Assembly (NCBI GenBank): GCA_029990175.1
Contig: JARKIP010000033.1
Coordinates: forward strand, 17,157,001 to 17,221,000
Direction: 5' to 3'
Length of the DNA stretch: 64,000 bases
From: Petunia secreta
Lineage: Eukaryota > Streptophyta > Magnoliopsida > Solanales > Solanaceae
In this document: in pieces, positions 1-11,202 of the stretch
How positions within the stretch are numbered: position 1 is the stretch's first letter
Layout: every line of letters begins with the position of its first letter
Notes under the pieces: model-generated
The model's database searches: none
Told to the model about the DNA's origin: nothing
The model's input: the letters and a program-made list of their open reading frames with translations, nothing else
Made by a program: the position numbers and the translations under genes

Positions 1-780
1 ATCTGTGACTATTTCTGCAAATCAAATCTACCCCTCTAGTGCATAAATGATACGAGCCCAATACCTATTTTTTAGATCCGGCCCTTTACGTGTGTAAATC
101 AATTTAACAAGCTTTAAACTTCTATACACTAATCTAATGGTGTATGGGAGTGTATAAGTCTTGGGGTCCAATATACGAGAATTATACATATTTTCTAAAG
201 ATTATTAACACTCAATTCTTCTATTTGCATGTTATATATATGTATATAATTATGTGTGGCAGCCCTTTTGTGCATTTGATTGTTTACGTGTACCCTTTTC
301 TCAAAACTGTCCCCTAAGCCTATGTTTTCCTAAAACTGACCCCGAAAAACAAATAGCCATTATGTTAGGCTCGACAACTAATGTCAAGTCACACCGATCC
401 TAAATGGCTAACATTTCTTTCAAAATATAACCTCAACTTGGTTTGTAATAAAATTTGAAGACGTTTCTTTGAAGCTGGCTATTTTTGTAAAACTGGTTAA
501 ATTTGTAAAATTGTATGAGACACTGAAATTGCACCAAATGAACTGATTTAAATTACTTATTGCGATATTAGCCTGATTTGATTAAAACTTGCAAAACCTA
601 TGGCTAAATGTGTGATTAGGCATAGGACTTAGGCCATTTCTTCAAATTGTAAAGGCCCAATATCATACACTTGCCGCCCATATATACTGTTTTGCATAAA
701 TAGACTCAATTGCGTGATTGATACTGATTTTGGCCTTTAGGTTAGTAATATAATTTTTGAACATAATCAATATTTATCTA
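1..780. other. AT-rich sequence without a recognisable gene
   Basis: No convincing coding region, RNA gene or terminal repeat could be recognised on either strand. The sequence is AT-rich with short poly-A/T runs. It directly precedes a Ty3/gypsy-like LTR end, so part of it may be the decayed body of that LTR, but I cannot define its start. Confidence 0.4.
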
Positions 781-1062
781 TGACTTGTTAGACATCAAAA
801 AATTAATTGCTCGGGCAGGAACCACTTTTTGTGGGACTTGGGAAAGTGCCTAACATCTTCTTCCCTAAGTCACTTGGACTTCTTATCCTCGAATCTCTGG
901 AAACGAGTATATTGAACACAAGACTCGACCTTAGACATTTAGGTGACCTAATACATCTTAGAAACTTATATTAGGTGGCGACTCTAAATTTCAAACTCAA
1001 ATGAGTTACCCAGTCAAACGAGTTTTGACTCACTCCAAGTTAGGTAAAATATGGGTATGACA
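781..1062 (+). repeat. 3' end of a Ty3/gypsy (Tat-like) LTR, remnant
   Basis: The stretch holds a block that reads like the 3' part of LTRs of the Tat group of Ty3/gypsy elements: a GTGGGACTTGGGAAAGTGCC segment near 831, then TTAGGTGGCGACTCT near 972-986 and a terminal ATGGGTATGACA ending at 1062. It abuts the retroelement internal fragment that starts at 1063. The family assignment is from memory of such LTR ends; no second LTR or TSD was found in the window. Confidence 0.4.
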
Positions 1063-2570
1063 TAGGGTAGTAGCTCAGCTTAGCTACAGAGGGAGTTCTC
1101 TAAACTGCCAGTCTAGCAGGATGCTGAGGCATCTGATGTAGTAGACCTAGGGATTTCTTCTTCCCTTTTAGGTGAGTGAGATTTGATTCTTCCAATCATT
1201 CTAGAAATAGTTTGTCTTATCATGTTTTCACAGTTTCCTTGGATTTTCTTTCTATTAAGAATCGGTTCCAGTAAAGGGGTGGGCTTTTGATATGATTTAT
1301 TCTTGGCATTTGTGAGAGCCTACTAGTTTATCAAGTTTAAATTTGAGAGATTTGGGAGTGCGTGTCAGTATTGTATGCTTGGCATCTTATTTTTCCACCT
1401 TCTCAGAATTTAGTGTTGGTAGGATGATGGGATCCTAATTCGTCACCATCAGAAAGTGTTATCATTTCTTCCGATACAAAGTGATTAGTAAGTAATATTC
1501 GATCTATGTGTCTTCCTTTGGTTCAAGATGCTTGTAGAGTCATGTTATTTTATGAGCTTGTCTCGGTTATAAAAGGGTTTTCTGGTAAATTGTCAGAGTT
1601 TTCTTCTTATAGGAAGGTTAAATTGGCATATATGTTGTTCCATAAAGCTCATTTAATGTCTATTTTTTCAATTGTGATTCTTTGGCTAGCCTTACTCGGA
1701 AGCAGTCTAGCTCTGGTAGTCAAGGAAATAAGAATATGAGTTTTCTGAAGCTCTAATTATTTCTATCCTCAGTTCATTGCCATCACTTCTTTGTCCGGCA
1801 CTAGTGAGCTTGGGCGGTTAATAGCCACTTGTGATGTTCTATGTGTTGAGCCAGAGTGTGTGTCAAGGTAGCCAGGTAAGCACATTGTTGTGTTTTAAGG
1901 CTGCTAAGGGTAATGAGAAACGTCATTTGACCCCTAAGCTGATCCATTAGGCGGTGGTGCTTATGGCAAAGGCATAGAGTTGTGAACTCGAGAGTTGCAG
2001 CTGTTTGGCAAATCGAGAGGGTAATTGGGTAGCTCTGGTCTGAGCCGTGTTCTATTTTTAGCTAAGTTTTCGTTAGTCTAGCAGACTGTGCGAGAATGAC
2101 TATTTCTATTCAAATTAGCTGTATGAGTTTACGCTCTAAGTAGAGGAGTCTTCCTCAAGTACTGAATGCTAATATTAAATCTCTAAGGCGTTGCTGAAGC
2201 GTAAGCTAAATTTTAGTTTCATCGACTTGTTTTATATCGAAAAGTATATCAAATAGGTGATTCGTCTGCATAATCATGTTAATCCATCCAGATTTCCATG
2301 TATCTTTGTTCTGAAAATATAGAACTCTCCTCTCGTGATCGAGAAAGGGTCAGTTTAGTCAGAATAATCTGGGCAATGGTGTTATAATATTATCCAGATA
2401 TGTTTTATTCCAAGAGTTCGGTGTGCGAGTTATAATTCTAATTCTGTAATCATGAGACAATGTCAGTGGAATAGTTTATGAAGGTCATTCAAGTTCTCTT
2501 ATTACTTGTGTGAATTATTCTTTAAACTCAAGCTCGTTCGAGGACGAACGAGAGTCTAAGTGCAGGAGAA
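1063..2570 (+). mobile_element. Internal-region remnant of a LARD-like Ty3/gypsy element
   Basis: This is the 3' half of a retrotransposon internal region on the + strand, truncated at its left side against the LTR remnant. It aligns by eye with the internal regions at 27600-29182 (+), 35729-37280 (-) and 42314-44660 (-). At 1064-1145 it retains the coding trace that precedes the aspartic protease in plant gypsy elements (a residual EASDVVD-like string). At about 1880-2080 it retains an RNase H trace (LT..LI..AVV pattern). Reading frames are interrupted by many stops and frameshifts, so nothing is translated as an enzyme. It ends in a polypurine tract and runs into the LTR at 2571. The frames inside it are chance or fossil frames. 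Confidence 0.75.
2558..2570 (+). promoter_or_regulatory. Polypurine tract of the first Ty3/gypsy remnant
   Basis: AAGTGCAGGAGAA lies flush against the LTR start TGAAACGACC. It follows a CGAGGACGAACGAG box that also precedes the LTR start in the other copies. Plus-strand DNA synthesis would have been primed here. Confidence 0.65.
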
Positions 2571-3529
2571 TGAAACGACCTTAGGTAGTCGTTTTGGGAG
2601 TTAGGCATCCGATTGTCGTGCAGTTAGTTTTAAAATCTTCGTAAGGTCCAATAGGACATGTATATAAAATTTGAACTAAATCAGACTTTGTTTGGTAGGT
2701 ATCGGAAGAAGGTTTCAGTTTCAGTTGCCGGTAAATCTTAAAAACTGGTTTTCTAGCTTGATTTTGGCCAATGAACTCCGATTCGAAATCCGAAAGCGTC
2801 GCTAGGTTCGTATTGTAACTTATAACCGGTGAAGATTTGGAAGTGAATTCGGAGGTCATTTAGATATTTTCCGCTAAAATTCAAAAATTAATTATTTGAT
2901 CTCTTTCCATTTAATTCGCATCTTGAGTATCGAAAATCCGATTCGAGATCTGCCTGAGTGAGAATGTCACATAAATTTTGTATAAATTTCTTGAGAAATT
3001 TGGGATTATTCCGAGTTTTGTAACGTTCCGTTTCAATTTTTTTCACGAAAAAAAGAAGAAGAAAAGATATTCAATATTGGACGGGTGGCTAAGGGATATT
3101 TATCCCTTAGCTGAGAGTTAAAAGTTCTAGCCAAAAAAAAAAAAAAAAAACATCAGACAGGAGAAATGAAACACAGAATGCAGAGGGAGGGAAACAAAGT
3201 CAGAAAAGAGAGAAAAGAAAGGAAAAGGAGAAGGAAAAAATAGAATTTAACCTCGAAACATCCAGAGCGGGATAGTTTGGCAATGAATCCAAAGGACAAA
3301 GCGGTTGCCGAGTAGCAGTGCTAACTTTGGAACAAGGTAAGTGATATTATCCATTTCTTTGATGGCATTTGGCACTGTTGATATTCTACCTCGTGTTCCT
3401 TATGTGTGTAGCTGCCGATAGGCGTACTTATTACGCCTTAGCTTTGGATTTACATTGTATATTATATGTTATGCGTTGTTGGTGAAATTGCATTGAGAAT
3501 AGAAGCATTGTACTATGGTTTTGAGCTTG

Positions 3530-3724
3530 GCATATACTTCCCGGTAGTCGATGAGAGTCCCATGCCCGTGAAGGGTTATTGTTGCTACTTCTCGGTAGTC
3601 GATAAGAGTCCCGCGCCGGTGAAGGGTTATTATTGCATATACTTCCCGGTAGTCGATGAGAATCCAGCACCAGTGAAAGGCAATTGTTGCATATACTTCC
3701 TGGTAGTCGATGAGAGTCCCGCAC
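3530..3724 (+). repeat. LTR minisatellite, left part (about 50-57 bp units)
   Basis: Four diverged units containing CCCGGTAGTCGATGAGAGTC followed by a CCGGTGAAGGGTTATT-type block. The array is cut by the copia insertion and resumes at 12451. Several overlapping open frames run through it in both directions, which is expected from a repeat with no stop in its unit and not evidence for a protein. Confidence 0.8.
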
Positions 3725-4958
3725 TGTTGATGTTGGTGCACCTCTGTAAGACACTAGGGGGTGAATAGTGTCCTTACCCGATTTTCAAACTTCTAAAATT
3801 TTGCTCTTTACCTGTTCGCCCAACTCAAAAAGAACCAGGTTCTTTGCAAGTTTTACCAATCTCTGAAACTTAACACAATGATGAAACATAAAGAACACAG
3901 ATATTTTTACGTGGAAAAATCGTTGCCCAAGGGAACAAAACCCACGACCCAAACTCTTGGGATTTTAACCTTCCACTAAAGAAAAACCAAGCAATTTTTA
4001 AATTACAACGCAATGCAATCAAGGAACTAGACCTCGCTAGTACCTAGAACCTTCCAAGCCACATGTTAGCTTGTTAGGCTGAACTAAGTTTTAGATTACA
4101 ATGTAATGCAATCAAGGAACTAGACCTCCCTAGTACCTAGACCATTCCAAGCCACACGTTAGCTTGTAAGGTTGAACTACCTCACCAAAAGGTAACCTCT
4201 ACTTTATGCTTCTTAACAAGCAGATAGATTACAACTCAATAGCCTATAACAGATAAATAAGACAGACAGACTATCACTATGAAACTGCAACTCCATCAGG
4301 TTCTGCTGCCTTGCTTCTGCTCTTGCACACAATAGCTCTCATGAATGATTTCTTCTTTATTTGCTCTGCTGAGAATTCTTGAGTGCGTAATAAATAACTT
4401 CAGCCCTAAATACAAAGATCTAGACAAAACATAATTAATGAGAAACTCGTTTTCAGCCCGGTTCTGCTTTGCAGATTCACTCCAATACTTCTCTCAATAT
4501 ATTTTCCTTTGCTTTGCTCACGATGTTTGTGAATGAGTGAATGATTTTTGCAGCCCCAACATGTAGTATATATAATGATCAAGAGACCAAATCGTGTTAG
4601 GAGAATAAAAGCTCTTTCCCAAGTAAATAAGGTAACCTCCTTAATCTTTTTCTTTTCCAATTCTAACTCCACAGCCTTTAACTCCTTCCATAAATGGAAT
4701 AACATGTTGGTTGCTTTTCCTCTAAGTCTTCAATCCTTCTCCACCTTGGAAAACTTCTTTAATTGGGTTTTCTCGCGTTCCTTCTCCAGTTCGGATTGTA
4801 GATTGCTTCTCCAGGTTCTTTCCTATTCCAGTTCGGACTGGGAACTTATCTGTCCATCTTTTCTGCATAAGGTGAACTCGTTTGTGAACCAGGTCCATCA
4901 CCAGTTTCTATCACTAGTTTCTTCACGTTTGTCAATCATCAAAACTCAAGCTTCAACA
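3725..4958 (-). repeat. 3' LTR of the copia element
   Basis: 1234 bp, TGTTGATGTTGGTGCACC to AGCTTCAACA. It matches the right LTR at 11203-12450 throughout, with scattered substitutions and small indels (for example GACACTAGGGGG against GACATTAGGGGGG). The visible divergence implies an old insertion. A short internal direct repeat (the GGAACTAGACCTCCCTAGTA block) occurs twice in each LTR, so that duplication predates the insertion. Confidence 0.9.
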
Positions 4959-4972
4959 AATTCCCCCTTTTT
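4959..4972 (-). promoter_or_regulatory. Polypurine tract of the copia element
   Basis: On the - strand the sequence reads AAAAAGGGGGAATT immediately before the 3' LTR. This is the expected position and composition of the plus-strand primer. Confidence 0.85.
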
Positions 4973-7480
4973 GATGATGACAAACACATGTTGCCCAGAT
5001 GGAGTATAATTCTTGTTCAAACTAACACACAAGCAGTGAAACAGGTATAAGAATAATACAACAAAATGAAACTGGGTCACAAACACCTCCAATATTTCTT
5101 CTTCCCCCTTTTGGCATCATCGAAAAGATCACAGTATACATGTGAAAGAACCTATCAAGTAATGTCGATTCTATAGCCTAGAAGGCAACTAATCAACCAT
5201 ATGCAGAACTTGTCTAACTTCAATTTAAGATGCTTAGTTTACCATAAATAAAGGAATTGATCAGTAACGAATCAAGCAAAGTATCCAAAACATCAAGATT
5301 AAAACCATAAAGATTGTCTTAAACCAGAAAATCTGAAAGATATTGAGGGAATATGGGTTATTGGGTAGGAAGTGGTTCAGGTCTGGGAAGTGGTTGGAAC
5401 AGAGATTTTGATATAAGCAAGCACAATTGCAATGTTCCTTGAGTTTCTCTGCCTCTCCAGCACCAGTTCACCTCCAGCCTTCTATTCTAAGCAGCAAACC
5501 TTGTAATCTCATCAGCCCGTTGCTCAACCTCTCTTTGATAGTCTCCTACATGCTCATTCACATCACCTACATGAGGACCTTCAACTCCAACAACCTCTAG
5601 AAGGTTCCTCTACAGGTTCTCCCTTTAAATACTCATAGCTCTTTCAGATGTTTCCTTCAAAGATTTCATGATGATCAGGTTCTGTCTATATGTCCAAATT
5701 GTTCCATGATCTTTGTCAAAAGAAACCCATAAGCCAACCCATGTTCTCCTAGTTCCACATTATTAATCCTCCATATATGTTGTATCAATGCTCCTGGAAG
5801 ACTGATAAGAACCTCCTTATCTAACAGGTCCATGTAAGTTAACTCCATATAATTCATCTCAATATGATACTTGGACCTCTGCAGCAGGTTCTTCAAAAAA
5901 CAAACTCAAACAACAATTCAAGGAAGGATGCCATGACTTTTCTCTATCTGGGTGACTCTGGTAAACCTTATTTTCCCCTTCAATCATGAGTTACAGAAAT
6001 AGCACTCACATCATCAAACTTTATAGGCCATGTACTTCTCATGTACTCTTAACACCTTGTTGTTGGAACTCTTCATGAAACATGTTCTTCCAACTTTGAG
6101 CATTCAGCTTTGTATCTACTGTGCTATCCTTCTTCCTCCGTATCAACAACCTTGTCTTCTTCTTATCAGCAATCTTTTTCTCTGCACGAGGACCAGGTTC
6201 AACAGGTGATTCTGCAGGCCTCACCTCTTCTTCAGTACCTTTCAATAATTTTTCTTTTCTTTTTTCAGCACTTGAGGAACAAACTCAGTAGTCCTTCTCC
6301 TTAATTGGATTAGGGGTACGTCATCATCATGTTCCTCATGAACTTGAGAAAATGGTTCATTGGCTTCTGTATTACTTGTTTCTTCACCAGGTTCTTGTGC
6401 ATTTCTTCATACTTACAAGGTTAAATTAGAGAGGTCTCCATTGCTACAACTTCTCAACATAACAATGTCCTCATCAAAATCACTCCCACAATTGAATCTC
6501 TAGGAATTGGTTCTTTCTTTTATCATCTAAACATACTAGGATTTTCTACAAATACGGATCAACCATATTCCAAGACACCAAATCTCTCCCTACGTTATCA
6601 TTAGACAATACCAAATCTGCTTCATCAACCATTGAGGGATCAGTGGATGAATTAGTTTCTTCCATCGTGGCTTTTTTGTGTCAGCAACACCATCAGTTTC
6701 AGCAATACCTTTCCATTCACTATTTCCATGTACCATTAAGGGATTCATTAACTGGGACCTCAGAAGGTTCTTTACTCAAACATAACCAAGCTTTCTCAAA
6801 CCAATTCAGAATTAGAACTAGGAACTTCAGTATGTCATTTCATCACTTTGAGAACCTTGTTCTTGAGATGGTTCCCCCTGAGTTTCAGCTTCTACCACTT
6901 CGGTGATTCTTCTTTTCTTTACCTCTCTGGTAATCCTCTAACCAAATCCATCGAATGGTTCATTATAGCTTGTTTAGTTCCTTTGTTCTCTTTAGGTTAA
7001 ATAATTTTTGGTTCAGGTGAAACAGGGGCTTTTGGAAAGGTTCTGAGTGTATGTTATGATTTTTTTTTTTTTTTGGAGATGAGTCTGATGAAAAAGTTGA
7101 GGTGATTTATCATTTAAAGCCTCTTGGGAACTGACGCCATGTCGTTCAAAGATTTTGAATTTCAATTACACTTAGGGACATGCGCCAATTTCGGTCGGTT
7201 ACAAAGGGATAGATGAACCAGTTAAGACAAAATTTATGAAAATAATCTTAATAGTTTAGACGCGTACCTGAACACATATGCAATTGATTCATCACCTCTC
7301 ATAGTATCATTAGAAATCAGTAAGAAGTTTCTAGAACTGATGAAATGCATACTTGTTAAAGTATAGAACTAGAAACGACATTCTGATGTATTCCCGAACA
7401 AGTAAACTTAAAAGATACTTAACCAGCCAATCATCGAGAGAAACAGGTGTTGGTTCGTTTAGTGTATTTTGATCATCCCC
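4973..7480 (-). pseudogene. Possible env-like / plant transposon domain region of the copia element
   Basis: This stretch lies between the RNase H fossil and the 3' LTR. Ordinary copia elements have almost nothing here; SIRE-type elements carry an extra ORF. On the - strand a 73-residue open segment (5675-5896) contains LPGALIQHIW and HGLAYGFLLTKIMEQFG, which resembles the LPYG(L/M)L-x-T motif region of the uncharacterised plant transposon domain often found in such ORFs. A basic, Lys/Arg-rich open segment lies at 6039-6245. No continuous frame exists and no signal peptide or membrane segment can be placed, so the function is unknown and the assignment is tentative. Confidence 0.35.
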
Positions 7481-8640
7481 AGCTCCAACCTATTCCTTTC
7501 CAAGTGTAACCTGTTCCATGCTTTGGTGAAGATATCTATCATCTGGTCCTCAATCTCGCAAGAATTCCTGGTAATTAGGATTTTCCAACATTAACTCTGA
7601 AGAAGAGATGCCTAATTTCAATATGCTTGGTCCTTCTGCGATGCACCAGGTTCTTGGAAATGTGCTCTGCACTTATGTTGTTGAAACAGATAGGCTCTAG
7701 TCCACTCTTTATACCAAGGTCCTTCAGCAGCTACTTGATCCATAAGCGTTGTGAACAATGAAGAAGAAACTGCAACATACTCATCTTCAGATGTGGAGAG
7801 AACCACATAACATTTTTCTTTGTAGCTCTTGAAACTTAGTAAGGATTTAGAAGGTGTGCCTTTCCAGATGTACTTTTCTTATTCCACAAGATGACCAGAA
7901 TAATCTTCCTCAGAAAAACCAACAACATCAAAGATTTCTCCTCGATAATTCCACACACACAAGTCCTTAGCTCCTTTCAAGTATCTCAAGATTTTTTTCA
8001 TTGCAGATATGTGTGACTCATTTGGTCTCGCCTGAAACCTTCCACATAAACCCATACTAAGCACAATAAGTGGCCTGCTAGCAATAAGGTCTTCAAGAGA
8101 ACCAATGATTTCTTTAATATATGTCTTTTCAGCAGGAGAACCAGTTTCATCCAGATTCAGATTTATTCTATGTGATATCCGTGTGTCCAAGTCTTTAAGC
8201 ACTCTGCAACTCATCTTTGCGAAGTCCTTACGATGTGATTAATTCATAGCAAATATTGTCATCAACATATACTTGAATAATGAGCAGGTCCTTGGCCTTC
8301 TTCCGTAGAAACACAATGTTGTCTAGTTTTCATCTAGTAAAATAATTCTTCAGTAAGAACCCAGAAAACCTCTTGTACCTTGCCCTTAGAGCCTGCTTCA
8401 ACCAATAAAGTGCCTTGTCTTATTTGAAATAATGATCAGGAACCTCGGTGCTTTCTAAATCTAGGTGGTTTAACCACAAACATCTCTTCATCCTTATTGT
8501 AGACTGAACCACCATTCTTTGCTTATTCCTTGTAATAATACCATGCTCATCCAGCTTGTTTCTAAACACTGACTCTTGTTCCTATGATGGACCTTTTATT
8601 TGGTTGAGGAACCTAGTGCCAAACTCTGCTCCTTACAAAC
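7480..8640 (-). pseudogene. Copia reverse transcriptase and RNase H, broken
   Basis: Read leftwards on the - strand. Near 8530-8580 is the RT N-terminal motif FRNKLDEHGIITRNK. Near 8380-8420 is a KALYWLKQALRARY string, equivalent to the family's ALYGLKQAPRAWY. Near 8240-8265 is the catalytic box as VYVDDN, the family form being YVDDI. At 7879-8214 is the connection region with ASRPLIVLSMGLCGRFQ and ILRYLKGAKDL. At 7618-7806 is the RNase H start MVLSTSEDEYVAVSSS. Stops and frameshifts separate these blocks, and a deletion removes RT sequence between the RNK and VVKPP regions. It once copied element RNA into DNA; it is now inactive. Confidence 0.85.
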
Positions 8641-9139
8641 TGATGTAGGTTCTCCTGCATGGCAATTATCCAATCTGGATCCCCAAGTGCTTCTCGTACA
8701 TTATATGGTTCCAAAGATGAGAGAAACACATAGAATGCACAGAAGTTCTTCAAAGCTCCTCTTATAAAAATTCCAGTATTAAGATCAGAGATGAGGTTCT
8801 CCAGTGGATGCGAACTTTGATACTTCCAAGGCTTTTGCTATGTTTGCTGAGATGTTCCTTCAAAGGGATCTTGTGAGGGACCAAGTTCTTCTAAGTCCTC
8901 CCTCTGAATGTGACCTATATCTTAATTTTGATCTCCTTCATGTTCAGTCTGGTTCTCAGAATCTCTAGTAGGTTCTTCATAATCAAATTCATCGTTCTGA
9001 GCACCAGTTCCCCCTGCTTAATTGAATCTATGCCTTTCAGGGTGAACATGTGTTTTAGCCACTAGTTCTTTCCTGCAATCAGCTTTAGGTCTAGTTTCTC
9101 CTTGTTGCGCTTGGTTCATGTGTCAGTCATGCTTCCTGT

Positions 9140-9400
9140 TCGTGTTCCTGCATGCCTTTCTCAGCCAGATTGTTAGTTTCATAAAAGAACACAAGCATGC
9201 TTTCAACACATAAAGTCTATAACACCTTTTAAGCTTTCCTATGTGCTGAATTATCTAGGAAGATTTACCTCATCAGTTCGTGCATCAAACTTTCCTATAG
9301 CTTCTTTACCGTTATGAATGAATCATTTACGACCAAAAGTTCATAGGTAAGTGATGCTTGGCTTCCTATTCCGAAGTGAGTCATAGGAAAACCTCCCTGA
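9140..9400 (-). pseudogene. Copia integrase C-terminal fragment
   Basis: The - strand translation retains GKEAIGKFDARTDE, then a KAxKVL...TLCVES string and FYETNNLAEKG. These correspond to the GKFDAKSDEG-xFLGYS and VVFDETN region that follows the integrase catalytic core in Tork/SIRE copia elements. Stop codons fall inside it. The catalytic DDE core is not recognisable in the flanking sequence. Confidence 0.75.
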
Positions 9401-9595
9401 CCAGGGACTTACAATATACATCAAAACTCATATGAAATTCACAATCTTGTAACCAAGATCAAAATTCATTTTTATGCTCAGGGTCACAAGTTGTGAAATA
9501 TCAAGAATTTATGCTTTAAACTAACCAAATACTAATAGTCTACGGAGTTGGAGTGTGACTTACAATCAATAATATTACCTTTTCTTACCAACATC

Positions 9596-9716
9596 ACTCT
9601 CTCTCCAATGAAGGCTGTTGGTGAGAGGATTAGATTTGTCTCCATTCATGCGCCTTGAGCAACCATTGGCTAAATCCTCGCTTTGGTTGCTTCCTCTCAC
9701 CATAGCCTGCAAAACT
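9596..9716 (-). pseudogene. Copia aspartic protease fragment with lost active site
   Basis: The - strand frame reads ANGCSRRMNGDKSNP, which lines up with the family's protease active-site region LDSGCSRHMTGDKSNF. The catalytic Asp-Ser-Gly is replaced by Ala-Asn-Gly, so this copy could not process its polyprotein. It sits just after the zinc-knuckle fragment, as expected. Confidence 0.7.
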
Positions 9717-9719
9717 CAA

Positions 9720-9917
9720 TCAAAGGTTAGTTTTAGGAACCCAGGCAAGCTTGGGTCCCTTCTTATGATGGAATGGATGAATCAGATATCTTTTGGCCCA
9801 ACTAGGTAAAACAACCTTTTTGTTTCTCACTACTGCCCTTTTAATAGCCATGCAAGTTTCTTTATAATGACCAGTATTTCCACAATGAGTGAATAGCATA
9901 TTTCTGAATAACCCCAC
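9720..9917 (-). pseudogene. Copia gag zinc-knuckle segment
   Basis: A 65-residue open segment with FTHCGNTGHYKETC and, downstream, KKGPKLAWVPKTN. The latter string is typical of the gag-pol junction of SIRE/Tork copia elements (GPKxxWVPK). The CX2CX4HX4C knuckle has lost its first cysteine, replaced by a hydrophobic residue. It bound element RNA in the ancestral gag. Confidence 0.75.
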
Positions 9918-10125
9918 AGATTTAATTTTGGGTTTCCAAGCAGGTAGTGGTTTCTTATAACCTAGTCTATTCTAACTTTTCATATGGTGAGTAACAACTT
10001 TTGCAGGCCTATGCCTTTTTAAGGTTCTTGTAAGCTCATAGTTAGTTATTTCAAACTCTTCTTGAGGAATCTGGTTCTTCTCAGTTTCCTGATATAGAAC
10101 CTCATTTTTCTTTTTAAGCTCAACT

Positions 10126-10579
10126 TCAAGATTTAGTTTGAATTTCACTAACTACATGCTTACCTCTTGTTTCCTTTAATTTCAGATTTTCAAGTTTGAG
10201 TGCAGAATTTCGTGTTTCAACTTGTGGAACATGTTCCTTGAGGCGTTTCACAGTACCCTCAAGTTCAGTTTTATTCAATTCAGAACTTTTAAAATCACTT
10301 TTCAGTTTAGACACAACTGACACGAGTTGGTCCTTCTCAACACTCAAATTTTCACTCTTTAATTAAAGTTAGCATCAGAAGAGAGAGTTCCTTTTTAGAA
10401 AATTCATGAAGGTTCTTCTTAAGTTCATGGAGACTTAGCTCTGCACGGTCATTGTCAGGTTCTTCATCACTTGTTGCTATGAGCGTGGATTCCTCTACTT
10501 GAAGTTCCTTGGTGGGAGGGATCTTTGATAATTGAAGCACCTGATCCTGCAGAGGTTCATCCTTGTAATGCTCCTTCAT
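10126..10579 (-). pseudogene. Copia gag coiled-coil segment
   Basis: Two adjacent open segments (10352-10579 and 10126-10347), separated by a frame break. They encode Leu/Lys/Glu-rich heptad-like sequence, including ELSLHELKKNLHEFSKKELS and TVKRLKEH...LKLENLKLKE. Long coiled coils between the zinc knuckles are usual for SIRE-type gag. There is no independent gene here. Confidence 0.65.
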
Positions 10580-10585
10580 ATTATT

Positions 10586-11143
10586 CTAAATCTCCTTTGT
10601 AGTGCTGCAATTTGAAACTTGTTGTTGATTCTCAGTATCTAGTCCAGACTTCAATACCACAGTTGCCTTTGCATTCTCTTGGAGCCAAGTTGGATCTTTC
10701 ATCAAGGCGAGAGGAGAGCCATCCTCTTCCTCTTCTTCATCAGTTGATTCTCCCCAAGATGCGTAAAAGGCTTCTTTCTCCTTTTTACGTTGAGCTCTGA
10801 AGTTCGGTAGACGGCTGTTCTTCTTCAGTTCCTTATTTTTGTCAGCCTTTTCTCTCTTCCATCTAGTTTTCCACTGTGGGCAGTCCTTAACAACACAGTC
10901 CATCTTACCACACTTGATACAACCAGCGAAACTTGCTTTATCAATTCTATTGGTTCTTCCTCTGGTTTCGTTGGTGAACCGGTTGTAAGGTAGGTTTAAT
11001 GCTTTCCTGACTCTTTTGACCAATGTCATCTCCACGTCATTCAGCTCCGGATCAGCTTCTTTAGTTGCTTCAAATATCTTCTCCTTCTTGAGTTCTTCCT
11101 TGACTTGGTTCGTTCCTTCAATTATGATCAGTGGTGCACTCAT
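10586..11143 (-). pseudogene. Copia gag, N-terminal part, internally deleted
   Basis: A 185-residue open frame starting 46 nt after the PBS. The first residues (MSAP...EG) look like the usual gag start, but the sequence then jumps to TNQVKEELKK, a string normally found well over 100 residues into gag, so most of the N-terminal domain has been deleted. A zinc-knuckle-like CX2CX4CX4C occurs at residues 75-88 (C75, C78, C83, C88), with Cys in place of the usual His. A run of acidic residues follows near residues 133-141. It is the longest open frame in the window but a transposon fossil. Confidence 0.8.
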
Positions 11144-11188
11144 GATTTAGATCATTCTCAAGATGTTAATCCTTATGTGAGAGAACCT

Positions 11189-11200
11189 GCTCTTATACCA
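11189..11200 (-). promoter_or_regulatory. Primer-binding site of the copia element (initiator tRNA-Met type)
   Basis: On the - strand TGGTATAAGAGC(AG) lies two bases after the 5' LTR. This is one mismatch from the canonical plant initiator tRNA-Met PBS TGGTATCAGAGC. It fixes the right-hand LTR as the 5' LTR. Confidence 0.85.
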
Positions 11201-11202
11201 CT

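Noticed and set aside
3431..3768. Three overlapping repeat-rich frames on both strands
   Set aside because: Produced by the LTR minisatellite; no start context, no homologous domain, and the + strand frame crosses the copia insertion boundary.
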